A stretch of DNA of 15,514 nucleotides from CAVALG01 sp963656085 (GTDB lineage: Bacteria > Bacillota > Clostridia > Oscillospirales > Acutalibacteraceae). The notes under the pieces are model-generated. The model did no database searches, was not told the origin of the DNA, and was given only the letters and a program-made list of their open reading frames with translations. The translations under genes and the position numbers were made by a program. This document shows, one piece after another, positions 1-7,961 of this stretch; positions within the stretch are counted from its first letter, which is position 1, and each line of letters begins with the position of its first letter. The stretch is from positions 1 to 15,514 of the forward strand of contig CAVKHV010000037.1 in the NCBI GenBank assembly GCA_963656085.1. Direction: 5' to 3'.

Positions 1-55
1 GTTATTTTAAAACAACACGGAATATCCCGCTTCTAAAATGCGGCTTATCATCTGA

Positions 56-597
56 TTAGAGACGCGGCTGCATTTGACGGATACCTTTTAAAGTCACAAT
101 TGAATGAGGCGGTATATCCCCTTTTACTACTACTCCAGCTCCTATTACACACCCATCGCCAATGTGTGTATTTCTTAGAATCACAGAGTTTGCTCCAAAC
201 CAACAGCCTTTTCCAATGACAATCTCCCCCAATTTATATTCATCAACTACCCCCCCTCATAGGAATAAAGATGATCATGATCATAGATACAGATATTGGG
301 ACCGAATCTACAACCGTCTCCGATTTCTACTTTATTTCGGCAACAACAAATCACATTACTGTTAAAATATACCCCTTTACCGATTCTGATTTTGCCATTT
401 CCTGTAATAATCAAGCGAGAACTTGTGAGAATGTTGATTCTCTTTCCAATCTGAATATTCCCGTTTTGGGCTATTTGAATATTATGTACTGCCAAGGAAA
501 CTGGTAAACCTTCTATTTTTACTCTTAACGGATATAGTATCTTAATTGTAAGCATTGATATTATTGAACGAGCAGCAATAAAATATTTTTTAATCAT
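56..597 (-). pseudogene. Hexapeptide-repeat acyltransferase interrupted by a frameshift at a G7 tract
   Basis: The first part (597 to about 257) begins MIKKYFIAARSIISMLTIKI and runs through beta-helix repeats such as NIQIGKRI and KVEIGDGCRFGPNICIYDHD. The second histidine of DHDH is the usual catalytic one of maltose O-acetyltransferase-like enzymes. The frame stops at TAG right after a run of seven G. One base away the protein continues as VVDEYKLGEIVIGKGCWFGA, then HIGDGCVIGAGVVVKGDIPP, and ends at TAA 56-58. With eight G the gene would encode about 180 residues, a normal length. AGGAGGT lies 10 bases before the ATG, and no other damage is visible. It could be a recent pseudogene, a base-calling error or a phase-variable O-acetyltransferase. 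Confidence 0.85.
250..256. repeat. G7/C7 homopolymer at the frameshift of the last acyltransferase
   Basis: Seven C on the plus strand (seven G in the coding sense) sit exactly where the reading frame is lost. Adding one G, or removing two, restores the whole downstream protein. Confidence 0.85.
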
Positions 598-815
598 AAT
601 TTTTCGGACCTCCTTGTAAAATGCTTGTTTTTTTACGGGTTAGATACGCTGATACAGGCTTAGCAATATCTGCCAGTTTATTACGCCTTGCAATATATTT
701 TTGAACAGCCGCAAAGCCGCCCTGATTGTAAATTGAGATCAGTCAAATTGCTGAGTGTTTTGATTTTATTGTTCGGTACGCTCTTGTTGATATGAAAGAT
801 ATCAATCCGGGTTTG
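590..815 (-). pseudogene. Unidentified coding-like remnant between tagD and the last acyltransferase
   Basis: The 204-base gap is not an ordinary spacer. In minus-strand frames it encodes RIDIFHINKSVPNNKIKTLS, then in a neighbouring frame IYNQGGFAAVQKYIARRNKL and ADIAKPVSAYLTRKKTS, before running into the next gene's ribosome binding site. The second stretch has the look of an amphipathic protein C-terminus. The two parts join if one frameshift near 715-745 is assumed. I do not recognise the family. It may be the tail of a lost polysaccharide gene, or chance open frame. Confidence 0.3.
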
Positions 816-1254
816 TGTTTATCTCATCGTGTGAAAGTCTTGACTCCCCTTCAACAGCGTTAGCATCATAAAGATCGTGCTTAATCTTTGAGCTACTGAC
901 CTCCGGCGTTCTTGAAAGATATACAACTTCGACTCCTTCTTTTTTCAGGAAATCAAATTTTCCTTCCCAGTCATTACCCATGACAAAAGTATCTACATGA
1001 TATTCATGCATATCTGATCGTTTCTGCTTCCAGTTTTCTTCCGGAATAACTAAATCCACATATCTTATTGACTCAACAAGCATTTTGCGTTGAGTATATG
1101 AAAAGTATGTCTTTTTATGCTTCTCATTCCAATTAAATTCATCAGTGGAAATAGCTACTATAAGATAATCACCAAGAGCCTTGGCGCGCTTTAAGAGATT
1201 TATATGTCCGTAATGTAATAAGTCAAAAGTTCCATAAGTAATAACCCGCTTCAT
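802..1254 (-). CDS. tagD: Glycerol-3-phosphate cytidylyltransferase
   Basis: The protein makes CDP-glycerol from CTP and glycerol-3-phosphate. It starts MKRVITYGTFDLLHYGHINL, which contains the nucleotidyltransferase HxGH signature (HYGH at 14-17). The second signature, normally RTEGISTT, is RTPEVSSS at 115-122. I use the ATG at 1254, with AAGGG 9 bases upstream, because homology begins there; the frame open to 1278 adds eight residues. At 150 residues it is about 20 longer than typical TagD of around 130. The extra tail after KIKHDL is acidic and of unknown use. It follows the glycerophosphotransferase by 27 bases and forms a two-gene glycerol-phosphate unit with it. Family and reaction are near certain. 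Confidence 0.94.
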   Translation of the reverse strand: MKRVITYGTFDLLHYGHINLLKRAKALGDYLIVAISTDEFNWNEKHKKTYFSYTQRKMLVESIRYVDLVIPEENWKQKRSDMHEYHVDTFVMGNDWEGKFDFLKKEGVEVVYLSRTPEVSSSKIKHDLYDANAVEGESRLSHDEINTNPD

Positions 1255-1281
1255 ATGTATCAACCCTTTCCTGCTCAACTG

Positions 1282-2481
1282 TTATTTAAAGAGACTGTGT
1301 GTAATCAAATAATCAACACACCTCTCGGACGCATGACCGTCATCAACATCATCGAGCATATTTCTCATTTCTTTTAGCTTTTCCTGATATGAAAGCATAT
1401 CGAATTTATCAATATTCTCAATAAGACCTTCAAATGTCCTTGAGCATTCAAAAGGTAGGCTATCTAAAGGAAAATAAAAACCTCTCTCTTTCCCTTCGTA
1501 ATAATCACTGTCGGGAAAGTATAAAAAACAGGGTCTGGCAGTTAACGCAAAATCAAACATGCAAGAACTGCAATCGGTAATCAACACATCGGAAGCCAGC
1601 AGATAATCGCTCATATCATCATAACTGTTTCCGTTAACAATTTTACCGGGATATTCTCTTTCCAATTCATTCCAATCTATCAGTTTTTCTACAAGGTAGT
1701 GAAATCTACCGACAAATATCCACTCCCCACCGTAAATTTCGGATAATTTTGAAAACAGCAGGTTAAAATCGATTGATTTAATCTGCATCAATCCGCTTCT
1801 TTCTATATTTGTGTTGATAGTTCCGTATCCGTCGTTTCGAAATGTCGGTGCGTATAAGACCACTTTTTTGTCCTGCGGTAAGCCGCATCTTTTTTTTGCA
1901 TCATCTTTCAATACTTCTTTAAACAAAATATCATTTCGGGGCGAACCGATAATCTCATGGGAAATTTTCCGAAAAGTTATTCGATCCATAACATCGCGTG
2001 TATGACGATTCGGATGAAACATTGTCATTGGTGCGCAAACAAAACCTTTACTATTAGTATTCACCTGGTCAATTCCCATTTTTTTAAGGGGGGTCCCGTG
2101 CCAAGTACTAATATTAAGCTGATGCTTTCTCGTGTACAATTTTGCCAGTATAATTGATATAAAATAACTCGTTGCAGAACCGTTCAGTTCAAACCCTTTT
2201 TTTAAATACGCATTATCAACAACAACTGCAGCAGTTGCCAAATGCAGAAAAGCGGAGAAACTATTGACATCGACCCCGGTAGCATATGATGGAATCTCAT
2301 TCAAACGGTTGCGTTCCACAAGCCATATTTGTTTAATATCCGGTCTCTGTTTATACAATTCCTCAGATATGGCTTTGGGGCTGTCGGAATAATGTCCGTT
2401 AAAGCTAAGAAATACCGTCTCCGGTTTTAAGGGTAATAACTTGCCTAAAAAAAACGCAAAAAATCGTAATATTCGTTTCAT
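1282..2481 (-). CDS. CDP-glycerol:glycerophosphotransferase (TagB/TagF-like)
   Basis: At 399 residues this corresponds to the catalytic domain of the CDP-glycerol glycerophosphotransferase family, without the extra N-terminal domain of long TagF proteins. STWHGTPLKKMG near 125-136 holds the catalytic-type histidine H128, YAPTFR lies at 210-215, GRFH near 258-261 matches the R-x-H element, and DVLITDCSSCMFDF at 298-311 is the donor-binding block. The first 20 residues are hydrophobic and basic, fitting membrane association. GAGGTG sits 7 bases upstream of the ATG. The next gene makes CDP-glycerol, so substrate and enzyme are supplied together. It probably adds one glycerol phosphate, or a short chain, to the repeat unit. 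Whether it primes (TagB-like) or polymerises (TagF-like) cannot be told. Confidence 0.9.
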   Translation of the reverse strand: MKRILRFFAFFLGKLLPLKPETVFLSFNGHYSDSPKAISEELYKQRPDIKQIWLVERNRLNEIPSYATGVDVNSFSAFLHLATAAVVVDNAYLKKGFELNGSATSYFISIILAKLYTRKHQLNISTWHGTPLKKMGIDQVNTNSKGFVCAPMTMFHPNRHTRDVMDRITFRKISHEIIGSPRNDILFKEVLKDDAKKRCGLPQDKKVVLYAPTFRNDGYGTINTNIERSGLMQIKSIDFNLLFSKLSEIYGGEWIFVGRFHYLVEKLIDWNELEREYPGKIVNGNSYDDMSDYLLASDVLITDCSSCMFDFALTARPCFLYFPDSDYYEGKERGFYFPLDSLPFECSRTFEGLIENIDKFDMLSYQEKLKEMRNMLDDVDDGHASERCVDYLITHSLFK

Positions 2482-2496
2482 TTTTTTGTCACCTCA

Positions 2497-3753
2497 TTAG
2501 CGTTTCGGGCAATTGATTTTTTTGAGCAAAATAACAACAAAAGCCAATCTGACTGCAAACAGCACAAATTCAGATATGCTGCGGACAACAGACAAACTCA
2601 TCAAATCAAACTTTCCGATTATTATAAGAAAAACAGAAATCAAAATATGAAATCCGCCTGCCGCAACCGTGGAAACAGTGACTTGTTTTTGTTTATCCAT
2701 TGCGCCGAGGAGCGGAAATCCGAGCATTTGCGCCCAGAAAGAAAACAGCAGCATCGGAATCAGCAGTCGGAAAACGGTTACCGCCGTCTCATAACCGGCT
2801 CCTGCTATGATTTTAACAGCCACATCTGCCAAAAAGTATGCCAATACACAACCGGCAACGACAATAAACGACAGATATTTCGTGACTTTTAACACAAATT
2901 TATAATCTTTGTTCGCCGAAACCCGCGGATAAATGCTGGAGGTAATCGGATCATACAATGACAGAACAGCCTGCACAATCTGAAAGGCAACACCCCAATA
3001 TGCAATTTGCGCCGTTGGGAAATTGATAATTCCCATAATCAGCGTATTAAATGCACTTAAAGCCGTTGTTGCAAAGGTTGACGCAAAATAAACTGCTGAA
3101 TCCTTTAACTCACACCAGGTTTCTTGCACGCGACCGAACCTTACAAAAAAACCGAATGATTTCTTCATATGTCGAATGGCGAATACGGCGGCTATCAAAG
3201 TTCCAAAGGTGTAAAATACGGGTATGAGCAGCATTTCAGCGGTGCCGTGTACGCACACAAAAATCAAAGCCGTTGTAACAATTTTTGCAATGACATATCT
3301 TAATGTCACATATTCCATTTTTTCGAGACCCCTGTACAAAAAGTCGGGAACGAAAATATTGGCAACTGTTGAAATATAAAACAATACGCTGAGCGCAGCA
3401 TTGGCTTTCAGTATATTTATGAACGGGATAATTGCCAAAAGCACGATAAATCCCGCAATACTCAACCATATTTTGGCTGTAATCACATTGTTGATTTCAG
3501 CCTGAACCACAGCCGCATTTTTTCTGTTTTGGGAGATTTTCTTTGTGGAAGAAAAGTTAAAACCAAAATCAAGAAACAACAAAAAGTAATTCATTGTCGC
3601 GGTCATATAGGTTATTACACCGTAACCGTCTTCTCCGAGTCGCCTTGTGAGACACGCCGTTATAATTACAGGCAATACAAATTTAGTGGCTGTCATTATA
3701 TACAACATAATTGTATTTTTATAAAAAACTTTGTTTTTACTGTTTCCGGTCAT
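2497..3753 (-). CDS. wzx: Wzx-like repeat-unit flippase (MOP/PST family)
   Basis: This 418-residue protein has about twelve hydrophobic segments and the family opening NTIMLYIMTATKFVLPVIIT, followed by the conserved RRLGEDGYGVITY at about 37-49. It then shows the repeated hydrophobic, short-loop pattern of polysaccharide transport proteins. These flip undecaprenyl-diphosphate-linked repeat units across the cytoplasmic membrane. The ATG is preceded by GTGAGG about 10 bases upstream and lies 4 bases after the polymerase stop. Its own stop falls in front of the next gene's ribosome binding site. Together with the polymerase it identifies the Wzx/Wzy-dependent route rather than an ABC-exporter or synthase system. 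I see no disruption. Confidence 0.92.
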   Translation of the reverse strand: MTGNSKNKVFYKNTIMLYIMTATKFVLPVIITACLTRRLGEDGYGVITYMTATMNYFLLFLDFGFNFSSTKKISQNRKNAAVVQAEINNVITAKIWLSIAGFIVLLAIIPFINILKANAALSVLFYISTVANIFVPDFLYRGLEKMEYVTLRYVIAKIVTTALIFVCVHGTAEMLLIPVFYTFGTLIAAVFAIRHMKKSFGFFVRFGRVQETWCELKDSAVYFASTFATTALSAFNTLIMGIINFPTAQIAYWGVAFQIVQAVLSLYDPITSSIYPRVSANKDYKFVLKVTKYLSFIVVAGCVLAYFLADVAVKIIAGAGYETAVTVFRLLIPMLLFSFWAQMLGFPLLGAMDKQKQVTVSTVAAGGFHILISVFLIIIGKFDLMSLSVVRSISEFVLFAVRLAFVVILLKKINCPKR

Positions 3754-3757
3754 AAAA

Positions 3758-4969
3758 TCATTGCCTCACGGTTGCAGAATCATCATTATTGATATAGATA
3801 CCGGTTCTTAACAGAAAACCGACATAATAAATGATGCTAATAAAACTGGTCAGGTTTGCCACAATCAACAATCCGGCGTATACAAGCGTTAAAAGTTTTG
3901 CGCATTTATTATTAACTTTTTTAAATAAAACAAGGAGCGCAAGATAAAACAATACAAGCCCGACAATACCATAGGAATATATAATACTCATGATTCCGGT
4001 GAAATAAACATCCGGAAGATTTTCAGCACCATATCCAAACGCCAATTCTTTGCCTTTCATGGGACTTATATAGTCACTCCAGTACAAAGTTCTGCCCCAA
4101 ATAGCATTATACTGTGTATTAGAATGTTCAACTCCACCGGTAATTCGAGCAAGTGAATTTTGGAAAAAAGGCATCTGACGTAAAATAAAAATCGCCACAA
4201 TACCTACGATTGAAAGAAAAATTATTCTTTTTAGTTTTTTACTGCTTAACCCTTTTGTAGCAATAAGAGGGAAGGCACACCATATTACAGCAACAATCAC
4301 AATGCCCATACCCGATGTGGTGAAAATAATGCCGGCAGATATTAAAAAGGCTTTTTTATAGTCAGGCTTTCCTAAAAGTAAGCTTGAAGCAAGTCCAATG
4401 GATGCATACTGAGCAAAATGGGATGGTTCCAGAAAAAAAGCAGAAGGGCGGTACATTCCTTCCTCATCAAAACCTGTTGTTATCATCAAGCGATACGATT
4501 CCATTTCACTAAGACACCAATCGATTTTTATCAATGGTATATGAATATTAAAAATTAAGTGAAGGCTAAACTGAACGATAACACATATAGCCGCGATACA
4601 CGCTATAGTCTCGAAATATTTTTGGAGGTGTTTTTCATCTGCGACGCCATTAGAAATTGCCAATAAATGAATAATTATGGCTATGCATAAGCATACACCG
4701 GTTATATTTGATTTAAATGCAATGTAGAAAAAATAAAGTAAAAAGGCACACACTATTGAGTTTAGATTTAGCTTTTTATTTGCAAGTGACAGAAGTATTA
4801 GGAAAATTGCAGATACCAAAATCAGTATTGTTGAAACTCCCATATTTATAACGGGAATATTATACATCATCAAAACTGGCAACAAAGCTAATAACAGTGA
4901 ATATCCGCTGCTTTTTTTTGTAAAACCATTTATGTTGTTTTCCATTCGTGACCCATTCCCCATATTCAT
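3758..4969 (-). CDS. wzy: Wzy-like polysaccharide polymerase (O-antigen polymerase/ligase type membrane protein)
   Basis: A 403-residue very hydrophobic protein with roughly ten membrane segments. Hydrophobic blocks begin near residue 22 and end near 395, with an outside-type loop after the middle segments. That loop carries YRPSAFFLEPSHFAQYASIG, and the R-P-S-x-F-F-x-E-P pattern recurs in Wzy/EpsG-like polymerases. A second loop with GRTLYWSDY follows in the C-terminal third. Such proteins join lipid-linked repeat units on the outer membrane face after flipping. Sequence conservation is low in this family, so the call rests on topology, the Glu-Pro loop and direct neighbourhood to a flippase. 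The start ATG at 4969 overlaps the glycosyltransferase stop by one base and has no good ribosome binding site. ATG 4945 (MENNINGF) is an alternative start. Confidence 0.82.
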   Translation of the reverse strand: MNMGNGSRMENNINGFTKKSSGYSLLLALLPVLMMYNIPVINMGVSTILILVSAIFLILLSLANKKLNLNSIVCAFLLYFFYIAFKSNITGVCLCIAIIIHLLAISNGVADEKHLQKYFETIACIAAICVIVQFSLHLIFNIHIPLIKIDWCLSEMESYRLMITTGFDEEGMYRPSAFFLEPSHFAQYASIGLASSLLLGKPDYKKAFLISAGIIFTTSGMGIVIVAVIWCAFPLIATKGLSSKKLKRIIFLSIVGIVAIFILRQMPFFQNSLARITGGVEHSNTQYNAIWGRTLYWSDYISPMKGKELAFGYGAENLPDVYFTGIMSIIYSYGIVGLVLFYLALLVLFKKVNNKCAKLLTLVYAGLLIVANLTSFISIIYYVGFLLRTGIYINNDDSATVRQ

Positions 4970-6069
4970 TAATCTGCTTTTATTATTTTCTCTAACCTCG
5001 GAGCTTCCCTTGTTATATTAAAGTGTGATTCTGCTATATACTTGTACCCATCCGATCGATTGCAATTTCCCCGATGTTTCAACAGCCTAAGAATCTTTTC
5101 TGCCCATTCATCAGGTGATTCACTTAACCCGGCTCGGAGAACATAAGGGGTAACTTCAACAATATTCGGAATAACATCGGCAGAAGCAACACACGGAAGA
5201 CCAGCACATTGCGCTTCAATCAGGACAATGCCGAGCCCCTCAAACAGCGACGGTAAAAGAAACAAATCCATTGCCTGATAAATGTCTTCAATATCATTTC
5301 TGTTTCCGAGCATAATCACATAAGAATCCAACTTCTTTTCCCGAATGCTTTTCTCTATGTCAGGTCTCAGTTCTCCCTCTCCGGCTATAAGCAACACGGT
5401 ATTATTGTTACGCTTGTGAACAGCCTCAAAAATTTCAATAAGAAAAAGCGGGTTTTTCTGAGGGGAAAGTCTGCCCGAAAAACCGATAACTATATTGTCG
5501 GTTATTCCCAATTCTTTTCGGATTTTTTCCCGATTTGCGGGGTTATACATAAATTTTTCGGTATCAACGGCGTTATAGATAAGCGTCGCTTTTTTCCCTT
5601 TCCCGAACATAAACTCGGTTGAAGCATCGGAATTGGTTAATCTTAAACAATTCAAGTTTCCGAACAACGCCCTATTTAACCTGTGAAGCATCCTGTAAAC
5701 TTTACTGCTTTGCTGCAGATTATTGTTGTGCGAATGTAAAATTATTTTATAACCAAACAATCGGCATAAAAGGACGGGAACCATATGTACCATTGAAAAT
5801 AAATTGAAACATGCCGCCTTATACTCCCTTTTATTGCTTTTAAGTATCCTGATGAGTTCCAGGAAATATTTAATCGGGTTTTTGCGGTAGGAAGTCACAT
5901 ATATCGGTTTCCCGCCGTTTTTGCGAATTTCATCTTCAAATACCGCAGAATCTCCTAAAAGCACATAATCAAAAATGCAGTCGCCGCTCATAAACTTATT
6001 CATATTAAGGAGAAAGGACTCTATCCCTCCGCAGATATTCGTACTCATACCAAAAACTAAAATTTTCAC
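4969..6069 (-). CDS. Family 4 glycosyltransferase
   Basis: Starting at GTG 6069, preceded by AAAGAGG with 8-9 bases spacing, the product is 366 residues. It opens VKILVFGMSTNICGGIESFL, the classic GT4 N-terminus with the GGIE nucleotide-proximal loop. HSHNN at 112-116, GRLSPQKNP at 199-207, AGEGEL at 229-234 and E277-x7-E285 within FEGLGIVLIEA complete the set. A longer frame from 6129 reads into the acyltransferase relic and has no ribosome binding site, so I reject it. The stop overlaps the next ATG as TAATG. It is the second and last intact GT4 of the module and would extend the undecaprenyl-linked oligosaccharide in the cytoplasm. It resembles exopolysaccharide transferases of the EpsF kind. 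Sugar specificity cannot be read. Confidence 0.93.
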   Translation of the reverse strand: MKILVFGMSTNICGGIESFLLNMNKFMSGDCIFDYVLLGDSAVFEDEIRKNGGKPIYVTSYRKNPIKYFLELIRILKSNKREYKAACFNLFSMVHMVPVLLCRLFGYKIILHSHNNNLQQSSKVYRMLHRLNRALFGNLNCLRLTNSDASTEFMFGKGKKATLIYNAVDTEKFMYNPANREKIRKELGITDNIVIGFSGRLSPQKNPLFLIEIFEAVHKRNNNTVLLIAGEGELRPDIEKSIREKKLDSYVIMLGNRNDIEDIYQAMDLFLLPSLFEGLGIVLIEAQCAGLPCVASADVIPNIVEVTPYVLRAGLSESPDEWAEKILRLLKHRGNCNRSDGYKYIAESHFNITREAPRLEKIIKAD

Positions 6070-6085
6070 TATTCCAACCTCTTTA

Positions 6086-6240
6086 TCACCTATTGCTTTT
6101 GAAACTTTTGTTTCTATATAAAAGCACACCTACAGGGTCTCCTCCAACAACCGCATACGGATGGACATCTTTTGTGGCAACAGTTCCTGCCCCGACAACA
6201 CTTGCAATCTATCTTTTCCAACATTCGCAACACCTTTCTT
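6086..6240 (-). pseudogene. C-terminal relic of a hexapeptide-repeat acyltransferase
   Basis: Just after the GT4 relic the minus strand encodes KKGVANVGKD in one frame. It then gives IASVVGAGTVATKDVHPYAV and VGGDPVGVLLYRNKS in another, ending at TGA 6086-6088. Order and wording match the end of left-handed beta-helix acetyltransferases (typically GVTIGKGAVVGAGSVVTKDV, then P-YAIVGGNPAK). One frameshift lies between the two parts, and everything upstream is lost. The end of this relic overlaps the ribosome binding site of the next glycosyltransferase. It explains why the longest frame of that gene starts with odd residues. Confidence 0.75.
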
Positions 6241-6242
6241 TA

Positions 6243-6804
6243 TCAACTCGGCAATCCGTAAAGTCTTTTCATATACTTGATCACACTGATTAACGAAAAC
6301 TTTTCTATCTTCTTAGAATTTTCTTTACCTAACACGGTCAATTCGTCTTTCTGCAAATCGCGTAACGCAAAAGCGCATTCACTAATGCTATATGGATTAA
6401 ACAATCTTCCGCCATTCTCATCAATCAAATCTGTATTTCCTCTAATACGGCTGCACAGTATTGGTAAGCCACTAGCCATCGCCTCCATAACGGAAACAGG
6501 CAGCCCCTCATGAAATGATGGAAACGCAAATATATCACATGATTTACATAGTTCGGCAATATCCGATCTATGTCCTAATAATTTTACTCGGTCATTAACA
6601 CCTAGCTCTATGATCAAAGATAATAATTCATCAAACAATACCCCTTTGCCCGCAATCGTTAGATATATTTCCTTGACTGTGCAACGGCACGGATAAGTGT
6701 CTCTTGATTTTTGCGTGGTATCAACTCACCAACATTAAGCAACCAGCAAGCATCCAGAGGTATTCCAAATTCTTCACGCTTTTTCCAGCGGGTTATCAGC
6801 ACAG
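6243..6804 (-). pseudogene. 5'-truncated, frameshifted relic of a second GT4 glycosyltransferase
   Basis: Homology begins within about 15 bases after the stop of the preceding glycosyltransferase, with TRWKKREEFGIPLDACWLLN and VGELIPRKNQETLIRAVAQS. This is the start of the donor domain; the whole acceptor domain is missing. The frame then ends at a stop after SRKYI near 6664, and the match resumes in another frame as LTIAGKGVLFDELLSLI, consistent with one lost base. The rest to 6243 is intact. It includes LPVSVMEAMASGLP, RGNTDLIDENGG and the ending RLYGLPS. It is a diverged sibling of the intact gene upstream, sharing EAMASGLP and RGNTDLIDENGG. No ribosome binding site or plausible start gives a working enzyme. 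The ATG at 6638 would yield only a partial 131-residue domain. Confidence 0.85.
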
Positions 6805-7058
6805 TTAAGTGGTAGTACCCCCCCGAATTATGTCAACCATTTGTTCGTTTATTGCAACAAGTGAAAACTTTTTGATTTTTTCAAGGTTATGCATACCAAG
6901 ACTTTTTGCTTCGCTTAAAATCACTTTTTGGAGTGATTTTTTGCAATCTTCTATGTTGTGCGGATTAAAGAGCGCGCCGCCATTCTCATCAATTAAGTCA
7001 GTATTTCCGCGTATATTGCTGACAACACAAGGTAAGCCGCTTGCCATAGCTTCCATTA
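6411..7058. repeat. Diverged direct repeat between the intact GT4 and its relic
   Basis: The plus-strand stretch from about 6411 to 6490 matches 6979 to 7058 with clear nucleotide similarity at an offset of 568 bases. It includes a perfect 17-base block starting at 6409 and 6977. It corresponds to the RGNTDLIDENGG and EAMASGLP coding region of the two related glycosyltransferases and is the trace of a duplication or homologous exchange. Confidence 0.7.
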
Positions 7059-7908
7059 ACGCAACGGACAAGCCTTCTATATAACTTGGCATTACATAGA
7101 TATCTGCAATTTCACAAAGCTCACCTACATCATCACGAAAACCGAGCAATTTCACTTTGTTATTCATACCGAACTCATCAATTACATTTTGCAAATGCTC
7201 TTGCAAGCTGCCTTTGCCTGCAATTATGTAATACACATCCAAGTCCTTAATCGCCCGGATAACAGTTTCGTGATTTTCATTTTCGTTCAGCTCGCCAACC
7301 GACAGCAACACCGTAGCATCATTAGGCAATCCCAACACTTTTCGTTTTGCCGCTTTATCCACCACAGCCTGACCATATTTTTTTAAATCAATACCGACAC
7401 CCGGAACATATTCCACGCGCTTTGCTCTCATTTTCTTTTGAGCCAAAGCATAATCCTCTTTGTTCATCGTAATCAACACGTCGGTAAAATGAGCGCAAAA
7501 CTTCTCCACCGGGTAATAAAGCAGCCAATTTTTCAGCGGCGCACCCTTGTAAAAATGGAAGCCGTGGGCAGTGTAGAACACTGTTGTGCCGTTTTTGCGC
7601 GCTTTGCGGCAGGCAAGACGGGTACACATCGCCGCAACCGGAGTATGACAGTGAACAATGTCATACTTTTCTTTTAACACAAGCTCTTTTATTTGTTTGA
7701 TCGCCTCTAAGTTGCCACTATTAAGCGGAGAACGAGATGTGTTAATCTGATATACTGTACATCCCCATTCCCTATAACATACAGGAACCTTTGAAGTGTT
7801 CTCATTTGTCGCAATGTCAACTGTGCATCCCTCATCAAGCAGTAGCTTAATGAAATCGTTAAAAAATGCCATTGTACCACCAATGGTAGTTACATACAGA
7901 ATTTTCAT
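6805..7908 (-). CDS. Family 4 glycosyltransferase (GT-B fold)
   Basis: From the ATG at 7908 the protein has 367 residues and starts MKILYVTTIGGTMAFFNDFI, the normal beginning of this group. AGGAG lies 7 bases upstream. An open frame runs 28 codons further up to 7992 but passes through the leader hairpins and adds no family sequence. YTAHGFHFYKGAP near residues 112-124 is characteristic of CapM/EpsD-like transferases. VGELNENENHETVI near 204-217 and AGKG at 230-233 mark the donor domain, and E278-x7-E286 is the retaining GT4 signature. It would add a sugar to the lipid-linked repeat unit on the cytoplasmic side. The last codons hold seven G in a row. A truncated relative follows directly, so the pair looks like an old duplication. 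Donor and acceptor unknown. Confidence 0.93.
   Translation of the reverse strand: MKILYVTTIGGTMAFFNDFIKLLLDEGCTVDIATNENTSKVPVCYREWGCTVYQINTSRSPLNSGNLEAIKQIKELVLKEKYDIVHCHTPVAAMCTRLACRKARKNGTTVFYTAHGFHFYKGAPLKNWLLYYPVEKFCAHFTDVLITMNKEDYALAQKKMRAKRVEYVPGVGIDLKKYGQAVVDKAAKRKVLGLPNDATVLLSVGELNENENHETVIRAIKDLDVYYIIAGKGSLQEHLQNVIDEFGMNNKVKLLGFRDDVGELCEIADIYVMPSYIEGLSVALMEAMASGLPCVVSNIRGNTDLIDENGGALFNPHNIEDCKKSLQKVILSEAKSLGMHNLEKIKKFSLVAINEQMVDIIRGGTTT
6818..6824. repeat. G7/C7 homopolymer in the last codons of the first GT4 gene
   Basis: Seven G in the coding sense cover the Arg-Gly-Gly codons five to seven residues from the end. With eight G the stop at 6805 would be bypassed, and translation would pass directly into the reading frame of the GT4 relic downstream until the stop near 6664. 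Confidence 0.8.
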
Positions 7909-7920
7909 GTTTTTTCTCCT

Positions 7921-7950
7921 ATAAAAAGTCAAGTAGTTTTCACTAACTTG
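7921..7950 (-). terminator. Terminator-like hairpin just before a ribosome binding site
   Basis: The minus-strand RNA has CAAGU-(bulged U)-AGU, a GAAA tetraloop, then ACUACUUG (7950-7930). This is an eight-pair stem, followed at once by ACUUUUUAU (7929-7921). AGGAG (7920-7916) and the ATG at 7908 come directly after. The stem is AT-rich and holds one bulge, and the U run is only five long, so termination would be partial. Its position between leader and ribosome binding site is what makes it look regulatory rather than the end of an operon. Confidence 0.5.
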
Positions 7951-7961
7951 CTGTATTTTTT

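Noticed and set aside
1..55. Start of another gene or a terminator after the last acyltransferase
   Set aside because: Only a 14-codon frame and a four-base stem without a U run are visible; nothing supportable.
6067..6129. Upstream ATG for the second GT4
   Set aside because: The extra residues are the out-of-frame end of an acyltransferase relic; GTG 6069 has the ribosome binding site and family start.
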